This document shows positions 56,024 to 64,000 of a DNA stretch of 64,000 nt, piece by piece. A program made the translations under genes and the position numbers. A model generated the notes under the pieces. It was not told where the DNA came from, made no database searches, and worked only from the letters and a program-made list of their open reading frames with translations. This stretch comes from Pseudoalteromonas marina (GTDB lineage Bacteria > Pseudomonadota > Gammaproteobacteria > Enterobacterales > Alteromonadaceae): assembly GCF_000238335.3 (NCBI RefSeq), contig NZ_AHCB03000005.1:682001-746000 (forward strand), read 5' to 3'. Each line of letters opens with the position of its first letter. Position 1 is the first letter of the stretch.

Positions 56024-56569
56024 ATGAAAATGAACGTTCCCGTAACAGAGCGGTTAAAGTTTAAATTAATGAACGAGCATGATTGGCAACAACTATATGA
56101 GCTTGATCAAGACCCTGCAGTAATGCAATTTTTAACGCGTGGTGTGCCTACAAGTAAAAAACAAATTAGAGATGAGGGGATACCGCGTATGCTTGCATAC
56201 CGCAATGCTAAAAAGGGTTGGGGGCTTTGGTCTGTGACAACTAAAGACACCAATACATTTATTGGTTGGGTCCTTTTAAGACCTATGGATTTTTTTAGTG
56301 AACAACCAAACTTTAGTGATATTGAAATTGGTTGGCGCTTTAAACAAATAAGCTGGGGGCTGGGATATGCAACTGAAGCCGCGAGAGCATTATGCGCAGA
56401 GCTCACCAAACAGCCTGATGTTAATTATATTAGTGCCAGTGCGTTAGCAGATAATATAAGTTCTATAAAAGTAATGAAAAAGCTTGGACTAACGTTTGTC
56501 AAATCTTACACGCATACTGATGAGCAGGGTGACTTACCTGCTGTTTTATATTCTAAGCGCCTAAAGTAA
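56024..56569 (+). CDS. GNAT-family acetyltransferase (RimJ/RimL type)
   Basis: This is a 181-residue single GNAT domain. It begins VPVTERLKFKLMNEHDWQQLYEL. It carries IGWRFKQISWGLGYATEAARAL, the acetyl-CoA loop region, and ISASALADNISSIKVMKKLGL, a RimL-type end. Substrate could be a protein N-terminus or a small amine; unknown. Starts at ATG 56024 or ATG 56030; the second has better spacing from AGAG. It stands alone ahead of ggt by 139 bases. Confidence 0.85.
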   Translation: MKMNVPVTERLKFKLMNEHDWQQLYELDQDPAVMQFLTRGVPTSKKQIRDEGIPRMLAYRNAKKGWGLWSVTTKDTNTFIGWVLLRPMDFFSEQPNFSDIEIGWRFKQISWGLGYATEAARALCAELTKQPDVNYISASALADNISSIKVMKKLGLTFVKSYTHTDEQGDLPAVLYSKRLK

Positions 56570-56708
56570 GACTAAAATCTGCACCTACAAGGATTGACCT
56601 AGCCATAAATGCTGTGCATAAATATGGGAAGGTTATACTGCTTATTATTTTTAACTTAACTTTTAAGTGAAACTTCCAACAACTAAAACAATAATTTAAG
56701 GACGTTAT

Positions 56709-58382
56709 ATGGGCTTATTTTTTTCGCCAACCAAGCTAGTGATAACGAGTGTACTTGTGTTTCAATTCAGTGCATTTCATGTAGCAGCCAAGCAAGTTGC
56801 GCAAAGTGCTGTTGCTATGCCTGACTCGTACAGTGCTGATACGGCTAAAAATATATTAGAGCTGGGCGGAAATGCCGTAGACGCAGCTATAGCAGCACAG
56901 TTTGTATTGGCTGTAACCCTGCCTGAAGCTGGTAACATTGGTGGCGGCGGATTTATGCTGATCCAAAAAGATGGCAAAAGTGATTTTATAGATTACCGAG
57001 AAACGGCTCCAAGCGATGCACACCGAGACATGTACTTAGACGAACAAGGCAATGTAATACCTAATAGATCTATTTATGGCATACACGCAAGTGGTGTACC
57101 TGGCAGTGTTGCGGGTATGTGGTTAGCTCATAAAAAACACGGTACTGTAGAATGGAAAAAATTAGTACAACCTGCCGTTACTTTAGCTGAGCAAGGTTTT
57201 ATTGTGCCACCAAAATTGGCGCAAGGGGTTAGTAATTACATAAGCTATTTAAACGAGCAACAAATAGATGTTAACTTCGAAAAATATTTTGCTGGTTTAA
57301 AAGCCAATGAAAAATTTGCACAACCTGAGCTGGCAAAAACATTAAAGCGAATTCGCGATGATGGACAAGCAGGGTTTTATGAAGGCGAAACAGCCAATAT
57401 TATCGAAAAATTTATGCGTAAGCATGGCGGTATTATTACCAAAGCTGATTTAAAAAACTATACGGCTAAGTCGCGCACACCATTAAAAGCAAGTTGGAAC
57501 GGGTATGAAGTGCTTACTTCGCCGCCACCCAGTTCAGGCGGTATTGCAATTTTACAATGGCTAAAAATGTATGAACTGCAAAAACTAAATAATGAAGTGG
57601 CTCATAATTCGTCGTCTTACGTGCATTTGCTTTCTGAAATAGGTAAACGCGTGTTTGCAGACCGAGCAGAGTACTTAGGTGATCCTGACTTTTTTGATGT
57701 GCCAGTAAACGCATTACTCAATGAATTATATTTAAAAAAGCGTATGGCTGATATTTCATTAACCGCGATTTCAACAACCGAAAAAATAAAGCCCGGACTG
57801 AAAGAAAGTGAACAAACCACACATTTTTCTATTGTTGATAAAATGGGGAATGCCGTAGCAAATACCACAACTATAAACTTAGGGTTTGGTAGTGGGGTTG
57901 TAGTTGAAGGCGCCGGGTTTATTTTAAATGATGAAATGGACGACTTTAGCGCAAAACCGGGTGTTATGAATGCGTTTGGTGCGTTAGGTGGTAAAGCTAA
58001 TGAAATACAGCCACATAAACGTATGCTTAGCTCCATGACACCGACCATTTTATTAAAGGATAACACAGTAAAAATGGTAACCGGCTCACCTGGTGGTACA
58101 ACGATTATTAGCTCGGTTTACCAGTCAATTTTAAATGCAATAGAGTTTAATATGAGTGCAGAGCAGGTGGTTAACGTGCCTCGCTTTCATCATCAGCTGT
58201 GGCCTAAAAACGTTATACGTGTTCACGAAGGGTTAAATGATGCGGTAAGAGTAGAGCTTCAAAAAATGGGTTACACAATTGACGAGCGCCACTTTGGTGA
58301 CATGCATGTGATTATTAATAAAGATGGGGAATTAGATGCTGCGTCTGAAAATTCAGGAAGAGGTAAATCAATCGTTTTTTAA
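56709..58382 (+). CDS. ggt: Gamma-glutamyltransferase
   Basis: This periplasmic Ntn-hydrolase cleaves glutathione and transfers gamma-glutamyl groups. A signal peptide covers about residues 1-27. The 557-residue proenzyme has NIGGGGFMLI, FIDYRETAPSDA and SGVPGSVAGMW in the large subunit. Autocleavage at EQTTHFSIVDKMGNAV would give Thr (near residue 374) as the nucleophile. GSPGGTTIISSVYQ follows in the small subunit. Together with gshA (about 31 kb away) it closes glutathione turnover. The terminator at 58401 follows. Confidence 0.96.
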   Translation: MGLFFSPTKLVITSVLVFQFSAFHVAAKQVAQSAVAMPDSYSADTAKNILELGGNAVDAAIAAQFVLAVTLPEAGNIGGGGFMLIQKDGKSDFIDYRETAPSDAHRDMYLDEQGNVIPNRSIYGIHASGVPGSVAGMWLAHKKHGTVEWKKLVQPAVTLAEQGFIVPPKLAQGVSNYISYLNEQQIDVNFEKYFAGLKANEKFAQPELAKTLKRIRDDGQAGFYEGETANIIEKFMRKHGGIITKADLKNYTAKSRTPLKASWNGYEVLTSPPPSSGGIAILQWLKMYELQKLNNEVAHNSSSYVHLLSEIGKRVFADRAEYLGDPDFFDVPVNALLNELYLKKRMADISLTAISTTEKIKPGLKESEQTTHFSIVDKMGNAVANTTTINLGFGSGVVVEGAGFILNDEMDDFSAKPGVMNAFGALGGKANEIQPHKRMLSSMTPTILLKDNTVKMVTGSPGGTTIISSVYQSILNAIEFNMSAEQVVNVPRFHHQLWPKNVIRVHEGLNDAVRVELQKMGYTIDERHFGDMHVIINKDGELDAASENSGRGKSIVF

Positions 58383-58400
58383 CTAATTAAAATTAGATTT

Positions 58401-58434
58401 AAAAAACCGCTTAGTATGTACTAAGCGGTTTTTT
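58401..58434. terminator. Terminator after ggt
   Basis: A 16-base perfect stem, AAAAAACCGCTTAGTA with TACTAAGCGGTTTTTT, loop TG only. It is convergent between ggt and the DUF3379 gene. Its core repeats that of the clpB terminator. Confidence 0.9.
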
Positions 58435-58446
58435 ATTTACTATGGC

Positions 58447-59199
58447 TTAGAGCCAGCGAATTGCGTTGGTTACTCGCTCGTTATAGGTATCTAGTGGTGC
58501 ACCCACACTGGCAACCAAAATGGTATCGGCCTGCGACCCGCGATTGATTTGGCCTTCAAAGCGCTCATCTTGGAAATGATCATTTCCCAAACCAAACGAT
58601 TTATTTTCTGAAGGTACAATAAATACCGTCATTGGACCAAAGTCCGATTCAAAAATTAAATGTAAGCCTCTTTCCCCTTTAAAATCACAAAACATAGCGT
58701 AAGTTATATCGCCAGGAAGCTCATCTATGTGACCACCAAGTACGGCCAGTTTGTCATTGACACTTTGAAGGCTGATAGGGGATTTTTTATCAAGGGCATT
58801 TATTTCGTAGTACACATGCGCAAGTGCATGCTCGCCCGCTTCGTGGCCAATATGCTGCTCTGAGCTGAAAAAGAACGCACTCACTGCGACCATGAATGAT
58901 GCCGCTAAGGCAAGGTGCACACGGTCAAACTTAAAACGCGATTTAGCGTCAACAACATTGGTGCCAGCAGCTTGCTCTTCTTGTAAGGCTTTTTCTTTTA
59001 ACGATGTATTTAAAATAATACGATCAGCTAAGTTATCAGGCACAGGTATATCGAGTGCATCTTGAAGGTGTTGATCAAATTCTTTCATTTCGGTAATAAA
59101 ACTTTGTCGCTCAGGGTTGCTCTGGGCAAACTCCATAAGTTCCTTATCTATATCGTTTGGTTGCGCAATAGTGCGGCGACGAAACTCAAGTTCATCCAT
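58447..59199 (-). CDS. DUF3379-type membrane protein, probable anti-sigma partner
   Basis: This is a 250-residue protein with a cytoplasmic N-terminal region (residues 1-95) and one TM helix (about 96-114; VHLALAASFMVAVSAFFF). A periplasmic domain of about 135 residues follows (DITYAMFCDFKGERGLHLIF, then FGPMTVFIVPSE). DUF3379 proteins sit beside ECF sigma genes. Its one-base overlap with the sigma gene and its topology suggest an anti-sigma or sigma-regulatory role. That role is inference; I see no zinc HxxxCxxC motif. Confidence 0.8.
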   Translation of the reverse strand: MDELEFRRRTIAQPNDIDKELMEFAQSNPERQSFITEMKEFDQHLQDALDIPVPDNLADRIILNTSLKEKALQEEQAAGTNVVDAKSRFKFDRVHLALAASFMVAVSAFFFSSEQHIGHEAGEHALAHVYYEINALDKKSPISLQSVNDKLAVLGGHIDELPGDITYAMFCDFKGERGLHLIFESDFGPMTVFIVPSENKSFGLGNDHFQDERFEGQINRGSQADTILVASVGAPLDTYNERVTNAIRWL

Positions 59200-59756
59200 T
59201 ATTTTGATGCCCCTTTAAGTTGTTCATCATCACGGCTTAAAGCCTCTTTAAGTTGGTTTCTAGCACGGTATAAACGAGTCATTACCGTGTTTTTATTTAA
59301 ATCGAGTATGTCGGCAATTTCCTCGCCGGTGCACCCCATTACGACCTGTAATAATAGTGGCTCTCTGTATTCGTCAGATAGCAATCCAATTTGTCGTTGA
59401 ATAACGGTTTGTTCCATTTCATCATCAAGTGAGTGGCTGGTTTCATCAACTAGCGTATCGTTTTCTACATCACTGTAATCAAACTGTTTACGTTCAAATC
59501 GTCGTGCGTTTTCTCTGCGTAAAATAGTCAGTAACCACGGTTTTGCTGCTTTTTGATCGAGTAAAGAATCAAGTGAGCGCCAAGCGCGCAAAAATGTCTC
59601 TTGTACTAAATCATCAGCTATGTGCGGATCACGGCACAACCAGTATGCAAAGCGGTAAAGCTCTTTATTATAAACGTGAACTAAGGCTTCATAACGTTTT
59701 TGTTTCTCTGCCATATCGATTAAGACCTGATTATTTGATTTTTTATTTCCCAGCAT
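59199..59756 (-). CDS. ECF-type RNA polymerase sigma factor
   Basis: This is a sigma-70 family member of about 185 residues. Region 2 has LYRFAYWLCRDPHIADDLVQETFLRAW and KPWLLTILRREN. Region 4 has LLSDEYREPLLLQVVMGCTGEEIADILDLNKNTVMTRLYRARNQL. Several starts are possible; I use ATG 59756, with GTG 59762 and ATG 59714 as alternatives. The stop overlaps the DUF3379 start by one base. The promoter targets are unknown. Confidence 0.9.
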   Translation of the reverse strand: MLGNKKSNNQVLIDMAEKQKRYEALVHVYNKELYRFAYWLCRDPHIADDLVQETFLRAWRSLDSLLDQKAAKPWLLTILRRENARRFERKQFDYSDVENDTLVDETSHSLDDEMEQTVIQRQIGLLSDEYREPLLLQVVMGCTGEEIADILDLNKNTVMTRLYRARNQLKEALSRDDEQLKGASK

Positions 59757-59816
59757 AAGCACTTTTTTACTACTATATTTTTATTTAATGAAAAAAGACT
59801 CATACGTAACTTTATT

Positions 59817-61472
59817 TTAGCTATAAAGGTCTTTTAATACAGTTTGTTGCGAATTTGATGCTTGAGCTTGCTCACTCTCAAGTATTTTTATAATAGCACC
59901 AAGGTCACTGTTTGTAGCTTTATTTCCATACAATTGCGCTTGTAATTGAATTACCTCAGTACTCAACTGTGAGTTATTAATCTGTCGGCATAACTCATCA
60001 ATAGCGCCGGTATCCTGTTTGGTTATTTGTACAGCGTAATTATTTAGCTCATTGTAAAAGGCCTTAACATCACCTGCTTTTTGTATGTTCAACAGCTTTT
60101 TTAAACTTGGCTGGCTGCGTGGAGTAGGTAATGGCTTCACTTTTTCAATGGTATTTATATTAGAACGGGTAACCCAATAAAAAATTGCAGTGCCAATCCA
60201 TAAAATATATCCCAGTAAAGCAACAGGAATAAGCCATAGTGGCGTGTAGCTGCGAGCAGTTTGCATTTGGGCTGATGTATTAGCGTCAGCTTTAGTTTCA
60301 TCAACGGGTGTGTTCTCAATACTTTGCTCTGTATTTACAGGGGTATTAACAACGGTGCTGCTTGGCGTTACAGTAATTTTACGCGCTGGGAGCGTGGCAA
60401 AACTAATACGGTTAATTTTAGTATTGAACCAAGGTAATTTAATTTCAGGTAAGGTGTAAGTGCCCGGTGTTTGTGGCAATAATGCATACGATGCAGTTTG
60501 TTGCGAAACAACACGCCCATTTCTTACTGCGTTGTTGTTCTCTTTTTGATCAGGGTAGCTACGGATCCCATTTATTGTTGGCATTTCTATATCTGGGAGT
60601 TGCTCTTTGGTGACGCCAAGCGCTGTAAGTGTAATTGTACGAGTTATAGGTGTACCGACTTCAATGGTGTCATCACTTGGTTGCCATTCTTCACCAAGGT
60701 TTACCAGCTCACTGGGCAACCATGCTCCTTTGTAATCACTGGGAATAGGTTTAATTTCTATTTGTTGGTCTTCGCCAATTGCAGATACTTCCAACTGGCG
60801 ATAATTTTGTTGCACTCGGCCCTGAAATACGGGGGCAGCAATAGTATAAGGACCACTTTTTTGGGGTTGAATCAAATACTCTCGAGTAATAACTAGGTAG
60901 CGTTTACCATCAACTAATTCGTAACTTTCTGTCTGTTTACCTAGTTGTGTTAGCTGTGCATCTTCCATGCTCGGTGTGCTTAAACTACCATCAAGTAACT
61001 CTTTAGCTAAGTATAGTTTTAGTGTGTAAACGCCTGCTTCTTGCACATAAAGTGAATTGCTAGAAAGTGATGTTTTTACAAAAATGTCGTTATTATTGTC
61101 AGCGTTTGCAGCACGTTTTGTCACGGTTAAATCAATTGGCTGCGAGCTTAATCCACTTACCGTAAATGAGGGGATAGTGTACTGCCCCTCTGTGCGGGTC
61201 ATTAATTTAACGCTCCACGTAGTTTGTTTATTAATGCTACCGTTTATGATGTTAGTTCGCGTACTTAAACTTGTTGGGCCGACTACAAAATCTTTCAGCA
61301 GTACAGACGTATCGGGTTGTTCACCTTTCACGTTATCGTCTACTGATATATTGAGCATAAAAAACTCCCCCGCCAAAACAGGGTTTTTATCTACGCTCGC
61401 TTGAAGTTTTGTCGCTGCGAACGAGGGGATCGCGCATAGTAGCAATAAACAGCAAAATAATCGCATTACCAT
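59817..61472 (-). CDS. batD: BatD family protein
   Basis: This is a 551-residue exported protein. A signal peptide ends near SFA (residue 19). A beta-rich periplasmic region (about 20-410) follows, with RTEGQYTIPSFTVSGL and TPGTYTLPEIKLPWF repeats typical of BatD/DUF3999-like oxygen-tolerance proteins. A TM helix lies at about 415-437, and a cytoplasmic helical tail completes it. It starts at 61472, or at 61466, where TAATG overlaps the previous stop. It forms the end of the Bat operon. Bat proteins are linked to stress and oxygen tolerance; the mechanism is uncertain. Confidence 0.9.
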   Translation of the reverse strand: MVMRLFCCLLLLCAIPSFAATKLQASVDKNPVLAGEFFMLNISVDDNVKGEQPDTSVLLKDFVVGPTSLSTRTNIINGSINKQTTWSVKLMTRTEGQYTIPSFTVSGLSSQPIDLTVTKRAANADNNNDIFVKTSLSSNSLYVQEAGVYTLKLYLAKELLDGSLSTPSMEDAQLTQLGKQTESYELVDGKRYLVITREYLIQPQKSGPYTIAAPVFQGRVQQNYRQLEVSAIGEDQQIEIKPIPSDYKGAWLPSELVNLGEEWQPSDDTIEVGTPITRTITLTALGVTKEQLPDIEMPTINGIRSYPDQKENNNAVRNGRVVSQQTASYALLPQTPGTYTLPEIKLPWFNTKINRISFATLPARKITVTPSSTVVNTPVNTEQSIENTPVDETKADANTSAQMQTARSYTPLWLIPVALLGYILWIGTAIFYWVTRSNINTIEKVKPLPTPRSQPSLKKLLNIQKAGDVKAFYNELNNYAVQITKQDTGAIDELCRQINNSQLSTEVIQLQAQLYGNKATNSDLGAIIKILESEQAQASNSQQTVLKDLYS

Positions 61473-63355
61473 GATTTTTCTACTCCTGTAGGGCGGCGTT
61501 GATATTGTCTTTTTTGGGCTTCGAGTTGCATTTTATTCCGTAGTAAAATTGCCGGGTCGTCCGGTACTTTTCTGAGTAACTGATTAAGCTGCTGGGCTTT
61601 TTCTTTTTCTTCATTTGTAAGCTCACTGGCTTGTGCTTGCATTGCCTGTTGTTGCGCTTTTTGTTTTTGCTCGTCGCTAACGGGTTGCTCACTCATTGCT
61701 TGCGATTGGGGCTGTTGCTGGTCAGGCTGTTCAGCGTTTTTATTTTCGCTTTGTTCGCTTTGTGGTTGTGCTTGCATATCAGGTTTATTTTGCTCCTCTG
61801 ATTGCTCACCGGTTTGCCCTTGCTGATCTTCAGAGGGTTCAGACTCTTGCTCTGATTTTTCGCTCGCATCGCTCTGGCTTTGGTTTTCACCTTTTGCCGA
61901 GTCGTTTTGCTCATTATTTTGTTGCTCTTGCCCAGATTGTTCGTTATTGGGTTGTTGGTTTTCTTGATTTTGAGATTCATCACCACTTTGTTCTTGCTGG
62001 TTTTGCTGTTCTTGTTGATTCAACAGCTGCTCAACTAAGGCTTGGTTATCTGCGGCTTGACTAAAATCACTTTGCAGCGTTTGAGCATGCTTATAAGCGT
62101 TTATGGCCTCTTCAAGTTTGCCCGCTTTGGCAAGTGCATTGCCATAGTTATAGTAACCTGTGGCGGACTTATCTTGACCAAATGCATCTAAAGCGGCGTT
62201 ATAATTGCCTTGTTTGTAAAGCGCTGCGCCTTTTAATTGGTTTGACTTCGCGTTAGCGGCTTTGTCGTATTCTTCATTTTTATAGGCGGTGAGAGCCCGT
62301 TGGTCTGTATTTTTTAATAGTGTAGGGAGCTCCAATGCATACGCGTTTTGCTGAGGTAAAAAGGTAAGCAACAAAACCGCGCCTAAAAAGGCAGAGCGCC
62401 TGAATAAATACAAACCAAATGGTAACAAGAGCAAAAGCCCGTAAATACCGGCATCAATACGCCACAGTGCTTGGCTTTGTGTTTCATCTTTTAATAACTC
62501 ACTATTAGCCATTGGCGAAAACGTATTTATGTCGCTATTACTTGGTTGATAGCGTGCAAATTTCCCGCCACTGCGCGTTGCTAAGCTTTTTAGTTGTGAA
62601 ATATTTATAGTCGGGACCACAATTTGACCGTACCGGTCTTTTAAAAAACCACCTTCAGGTAACTTTATAGGCGCACCTTGCTCTGACCCGACACCATAAA
62701 TGTTGAGTCTAAATGTTGTGTTATTTATAAAGCTTGTTACATCGCTTTGTTCTTCTTGTTCTATACCATCGGTTATTAAAATAATATCGCCATCAATATA
62801 ACCTGCCTGATTTAATAACTCTTTTGCCATATCTAGGCCAGCTAAAACATTAGAGCCTTTGTCGGGCATTATATCGGGGCTTAAGCTTGGAATTAAATTG
62901 CTGAGTGTTGTGGCATCATTGGTTAGTGGCGATATGGTATACGCAGTGCCAGCATAAGCAACTAGCGCGGTGTCACCTTCTTTAAAAAGCTCAATCATAT
63001 CAAGGGATTTAAAACGAGCTTGCGTTAACCTGTTTGGTAAAATGTCGGTGCTGTACATTGAATAAGACATATCCATAACGATGACACGAGCACTTTTGCT
63101 TTGAAAAACGGGTACCTGTTTTTTTTCAAAGCTTGGGCCTGCACTGAATAAAACCCCTAAACTGCAAAATACAGCTATCAGCCAAAGTGGTTGGCTGGCT
63201 TTTGTGTTGGTATCACTGATGACAAATTGGGCTAAGTGCGATGCAATTAATTGCACGTCTGTGGTTTTTTTATGCTTAATTAACGCTACAAAAAATAGGC
63301 CAATTGCAGGTATAAGCAGCCATAAAATGGCAGGGCGAATAAATTCAAAATCCAT
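61466..63355 (-). CDS. BatB-BatC fusion: vWA domain, TPR and Gln-rich tail
   Basis: This is a 629-residue membrane protein. Two TM helices lie near the N-terminus (about 10-27 and 55-75). A vWA domain (about 85-280) has the MIDAS MDMSYSMYSTD and ITDGIEQEE. A further TM pair lies at about 300-340. TPR repeats follow (about 365-430; GNYNAALDAFGQDKSATGYYNYGNALAKAGKLEEA). A low-complexity Gln/Glu/Asn/Ser tail runs from about 440 to 585. The tail is followed by a short conserved helix. It combines what other bacteria encode as batB and batC. It overlaps neighbours by 1 to 7 bases. Confidence 0.9.
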   Translation of the reverse strand: MDFEFIRPAILWLLIPAIGLFFVALIKHKKTTDVQLIASHLAQFVISDTNTKASQPLWLIAVFCSLGVLFSAGPSFEKKQVPVFQSKSARVIVMDMSYSMYSTDILPNRLTQARFKSLDMIELFKEGDTALVAYAGTAYTISPLTNDATTLSNLIPSLSPDIMPDKGSNVLAGLDMAKELLNQAGYIDGDIILITDGIEQEEQSDVTSFINNTTFRLNIYGVGSEQGAPIKLPEGGFLKDRYGQIVVPTINISQLKSLATRSGGKFARYQPSNSDINTFSPMANSELLKDETQSQALWRIDAGIYGLLLLLPFGLYLFRRSAFLGAVLLLTFLPQQNAYALELPTLLKNTDQRALTAYKNEEYDKAANAKSNQLKGAALYKQGNYNAALDAFGQDKSATGYYNYGNALAKAGKLEEAINAYKHAQTLQSDFSQAADNQALVEQLLNQQEQQNQQEQSGDESQNQENQQPNNEQSGQEQQNNEQNDSAKGENQSQSDASEKSEQESEPSEDQQGQTGEQSEEQNKPDMQAQPQSEQSENKNAEQPDQQQPQSQAMSEQPVSDEQKQKAQQQAMQAQASELTNEEKEKAQQLNQLLRKVPDDPAILLRNKMQLEAQKRQYQRRPTGVEKSW

Positions 63356-64000
63356 TAGTTTGGCTCCTTTAATGCGCGCAATGTACTTAGCATCACGTTT
63401 AAGCTAATTAGTAAAATGGCAATAAGTAGCGGGTAATAAAATAATGAGCTTTGTGGGCGAAAGGTTTTTTCGTCCGCACTAATGGGCTCTAGCTTATCAA
63501 GCTCTGCGTAAATCTGTTTGAGGCCCGCTACATCCTTGGCTCTAAAGTAAAGGCCGCCGGTATCGTCAGCTATATTTTTTAGTAGGCGCTCATCTAAATT
63601 ACTTCCGCCTGAGCCACCCATATTAAATAGGCTAAAGCCACGTGGGTTATCAGAGCCGACACCTATGGTATAGACTTTAATGCCCTCTTCCCGGGCGAGT
63701 AATAATGCGTCGTCAGGGTTTAGGTTACCTGCAGTATTTTGCCCGTCGGTTAATAGCACGACGATTCGGTTGCTGTCTTCTTTACTTGCAAAACGTTTAA
63801 CCGATAAACCAAGTGCATCGCCAATAGCTGTAGCGCGGCCAACTAAACCTATTTGTGCTTCGTTAAGCATTTTAGTTACCGTTTTTAAATCGCGCGTTAA
63901 AGGTGTTTGTAAAAACGCCGTATCGCCAAACAAAATAAGTCCAAGTCTGTCGCCAGTGCGTTGTTCTATAAAGTCGCTAAGTACTGCTTTTACCATTGTT
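63355..64000 (-). CDS. BatA-type vWA domain protein, 5' end missing
   Basis: This is the C-terminal part of a vWA protein, about 215 residues, open beyond the window. Visible are MVKAVLSDFIEQRTGDRLGLILFGDTAFLQTPLT, a VVLLTDGQNTAGN strand, and GVGSDNPRGFSLF. A terminal TM (about 193-208) precedes LRALKEPN. The MIDAS DxSxS lies beyond the window. It overlaps the BatB-BatC gene by one base. The rest of the operon (DUF58 and MoxR-like AAA+ genes) is expected past 64000. Confidence 0.88.
   Translation of the reverse strand, partial: TMVKAVLSDFIEQRTGDRLGLILFGDTAFLQTPLTRDLKTVTKMLNEAQIGLVGRATAIGDALGLSVKRFASKEDSNRIVVLLTDGQNTAGNLNPDDALLLAREEGIKVYTIGVGSDNPRGFSLFNMGGSGGSNLDERLLKNIADDTGGLYFRAKDVAGLKQIYAELDKLEPISADEKTFRPQSSLFYYPLLIAILLISLNVMLSTLRALKEPN

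Noticed and set aside
61600..62060. Gln/Glu-rich DNA tract as a tandem repeat or CRISPR-like array
   Set aside because: The repeats are irregular codon-level runs within one coding frame; there are no fixed repeat and spacer units.

Overview
The window is a 64 kb piece of a gammaproteobacterial chromosome. It is AT-rich and almost wholly coding, and most genes are single-copy housekeeping or envelope genes. The protein sequences, the MotY protein of a sodium-type polar flagellum, the type IV minor pilin cluster, the tmRNA tag (ANDDNYSLAA) and the gene orders (ffh-ypjD-yfjD, rpsP-rimM-trmD-rplS, tyrA/pheA convergent, mnmC/fabB divergent) suggest a marine Alteromonadales bacterium, probably Pseudoalteromonas or a close relative. 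That assignment is inference from recall, not a search. I see no insertion sequence, prophage, CRISPR array, rRNA or tRNA gene; tmRNA is the only RNA gene found.

Layout. 1-7.1 kb: the 3' part of murJ, then ribF-ileS-lspA-fkpB-ispH, a tightly packed cofactor, tRNA-charging, lipoprotein and isoprenoid operon. 7.1-15.9 kb: an AlgZ/AlgR-like (LytS/LytTR) two-component pair, the type IV pilus minor pilin operon pilV-pilW-pilX-pilY1-pilE, and two convergent FimT/GspH-like pseudopilin genes. 16-26 kb: glnB, bamD, rluD-pgeF-clpB, an Aer-like chemoreceptor, gshA and a transglycosylase-like lipoprotein. 26-35 kb: yfjD/ypjD/ffh, the rpsP-rimM-trmD-rplS operon, tyrA and pheA. 35-41 kb: signalling genes, namely a Cache-PAS-GGDEF-EAL protein, yciH, and a STAS protein with a receiver/PP2C/kinase partner-switching protein. 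41-45 kb: a GAF protein, an aromatic/aspartate aminotransferase, a tyrosine permease and a DMT exporter. 45-50 kb: motY, rnt, a FapA-like protein, ssrA and a membrane protein of unknown function. 51-58 kb: an NAD(P)-binding protein, mnmC, fabB, small lipoproteins and ggt. 58-64 kb: an ECF sigma factor with a DUF3379 partner, then the Bat (von Willebrand A) operon, running off the end of the window.

The most informative signals lie between genes. Upstream of pheA is a complete transcription attenuator with an unlisted 17-residue Phe-rich leader peptide and three alternative pairings. tyrA and tyrP each have a near-perfect TyrR box. The aromatic amino acid genes of this stretch are therefore wired by two different mechanisms. 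In front of pilV there is a LytTR-type direct repeat just downstream of the AlgR-like gene, pointing to control of the pilin operon by its neighbour. The Aer-like receptor has a perfect FNR/ANR palindrome placed about 41.5 bases upstream of a predicted start site. fabB has a FabR-type operator and clpB a sigma-32-type promoter. The pilin operon terminator appears to lie inside the coding sequence of a convergent pseudopilin gene.

No wholly new system was evident. The best candidates for new description are the local regulatory circuits (AlgZR-pilV, FNR-Aer, pheL) and the STAS/receiver-PP2C-kinase module, whose target is not in the window.
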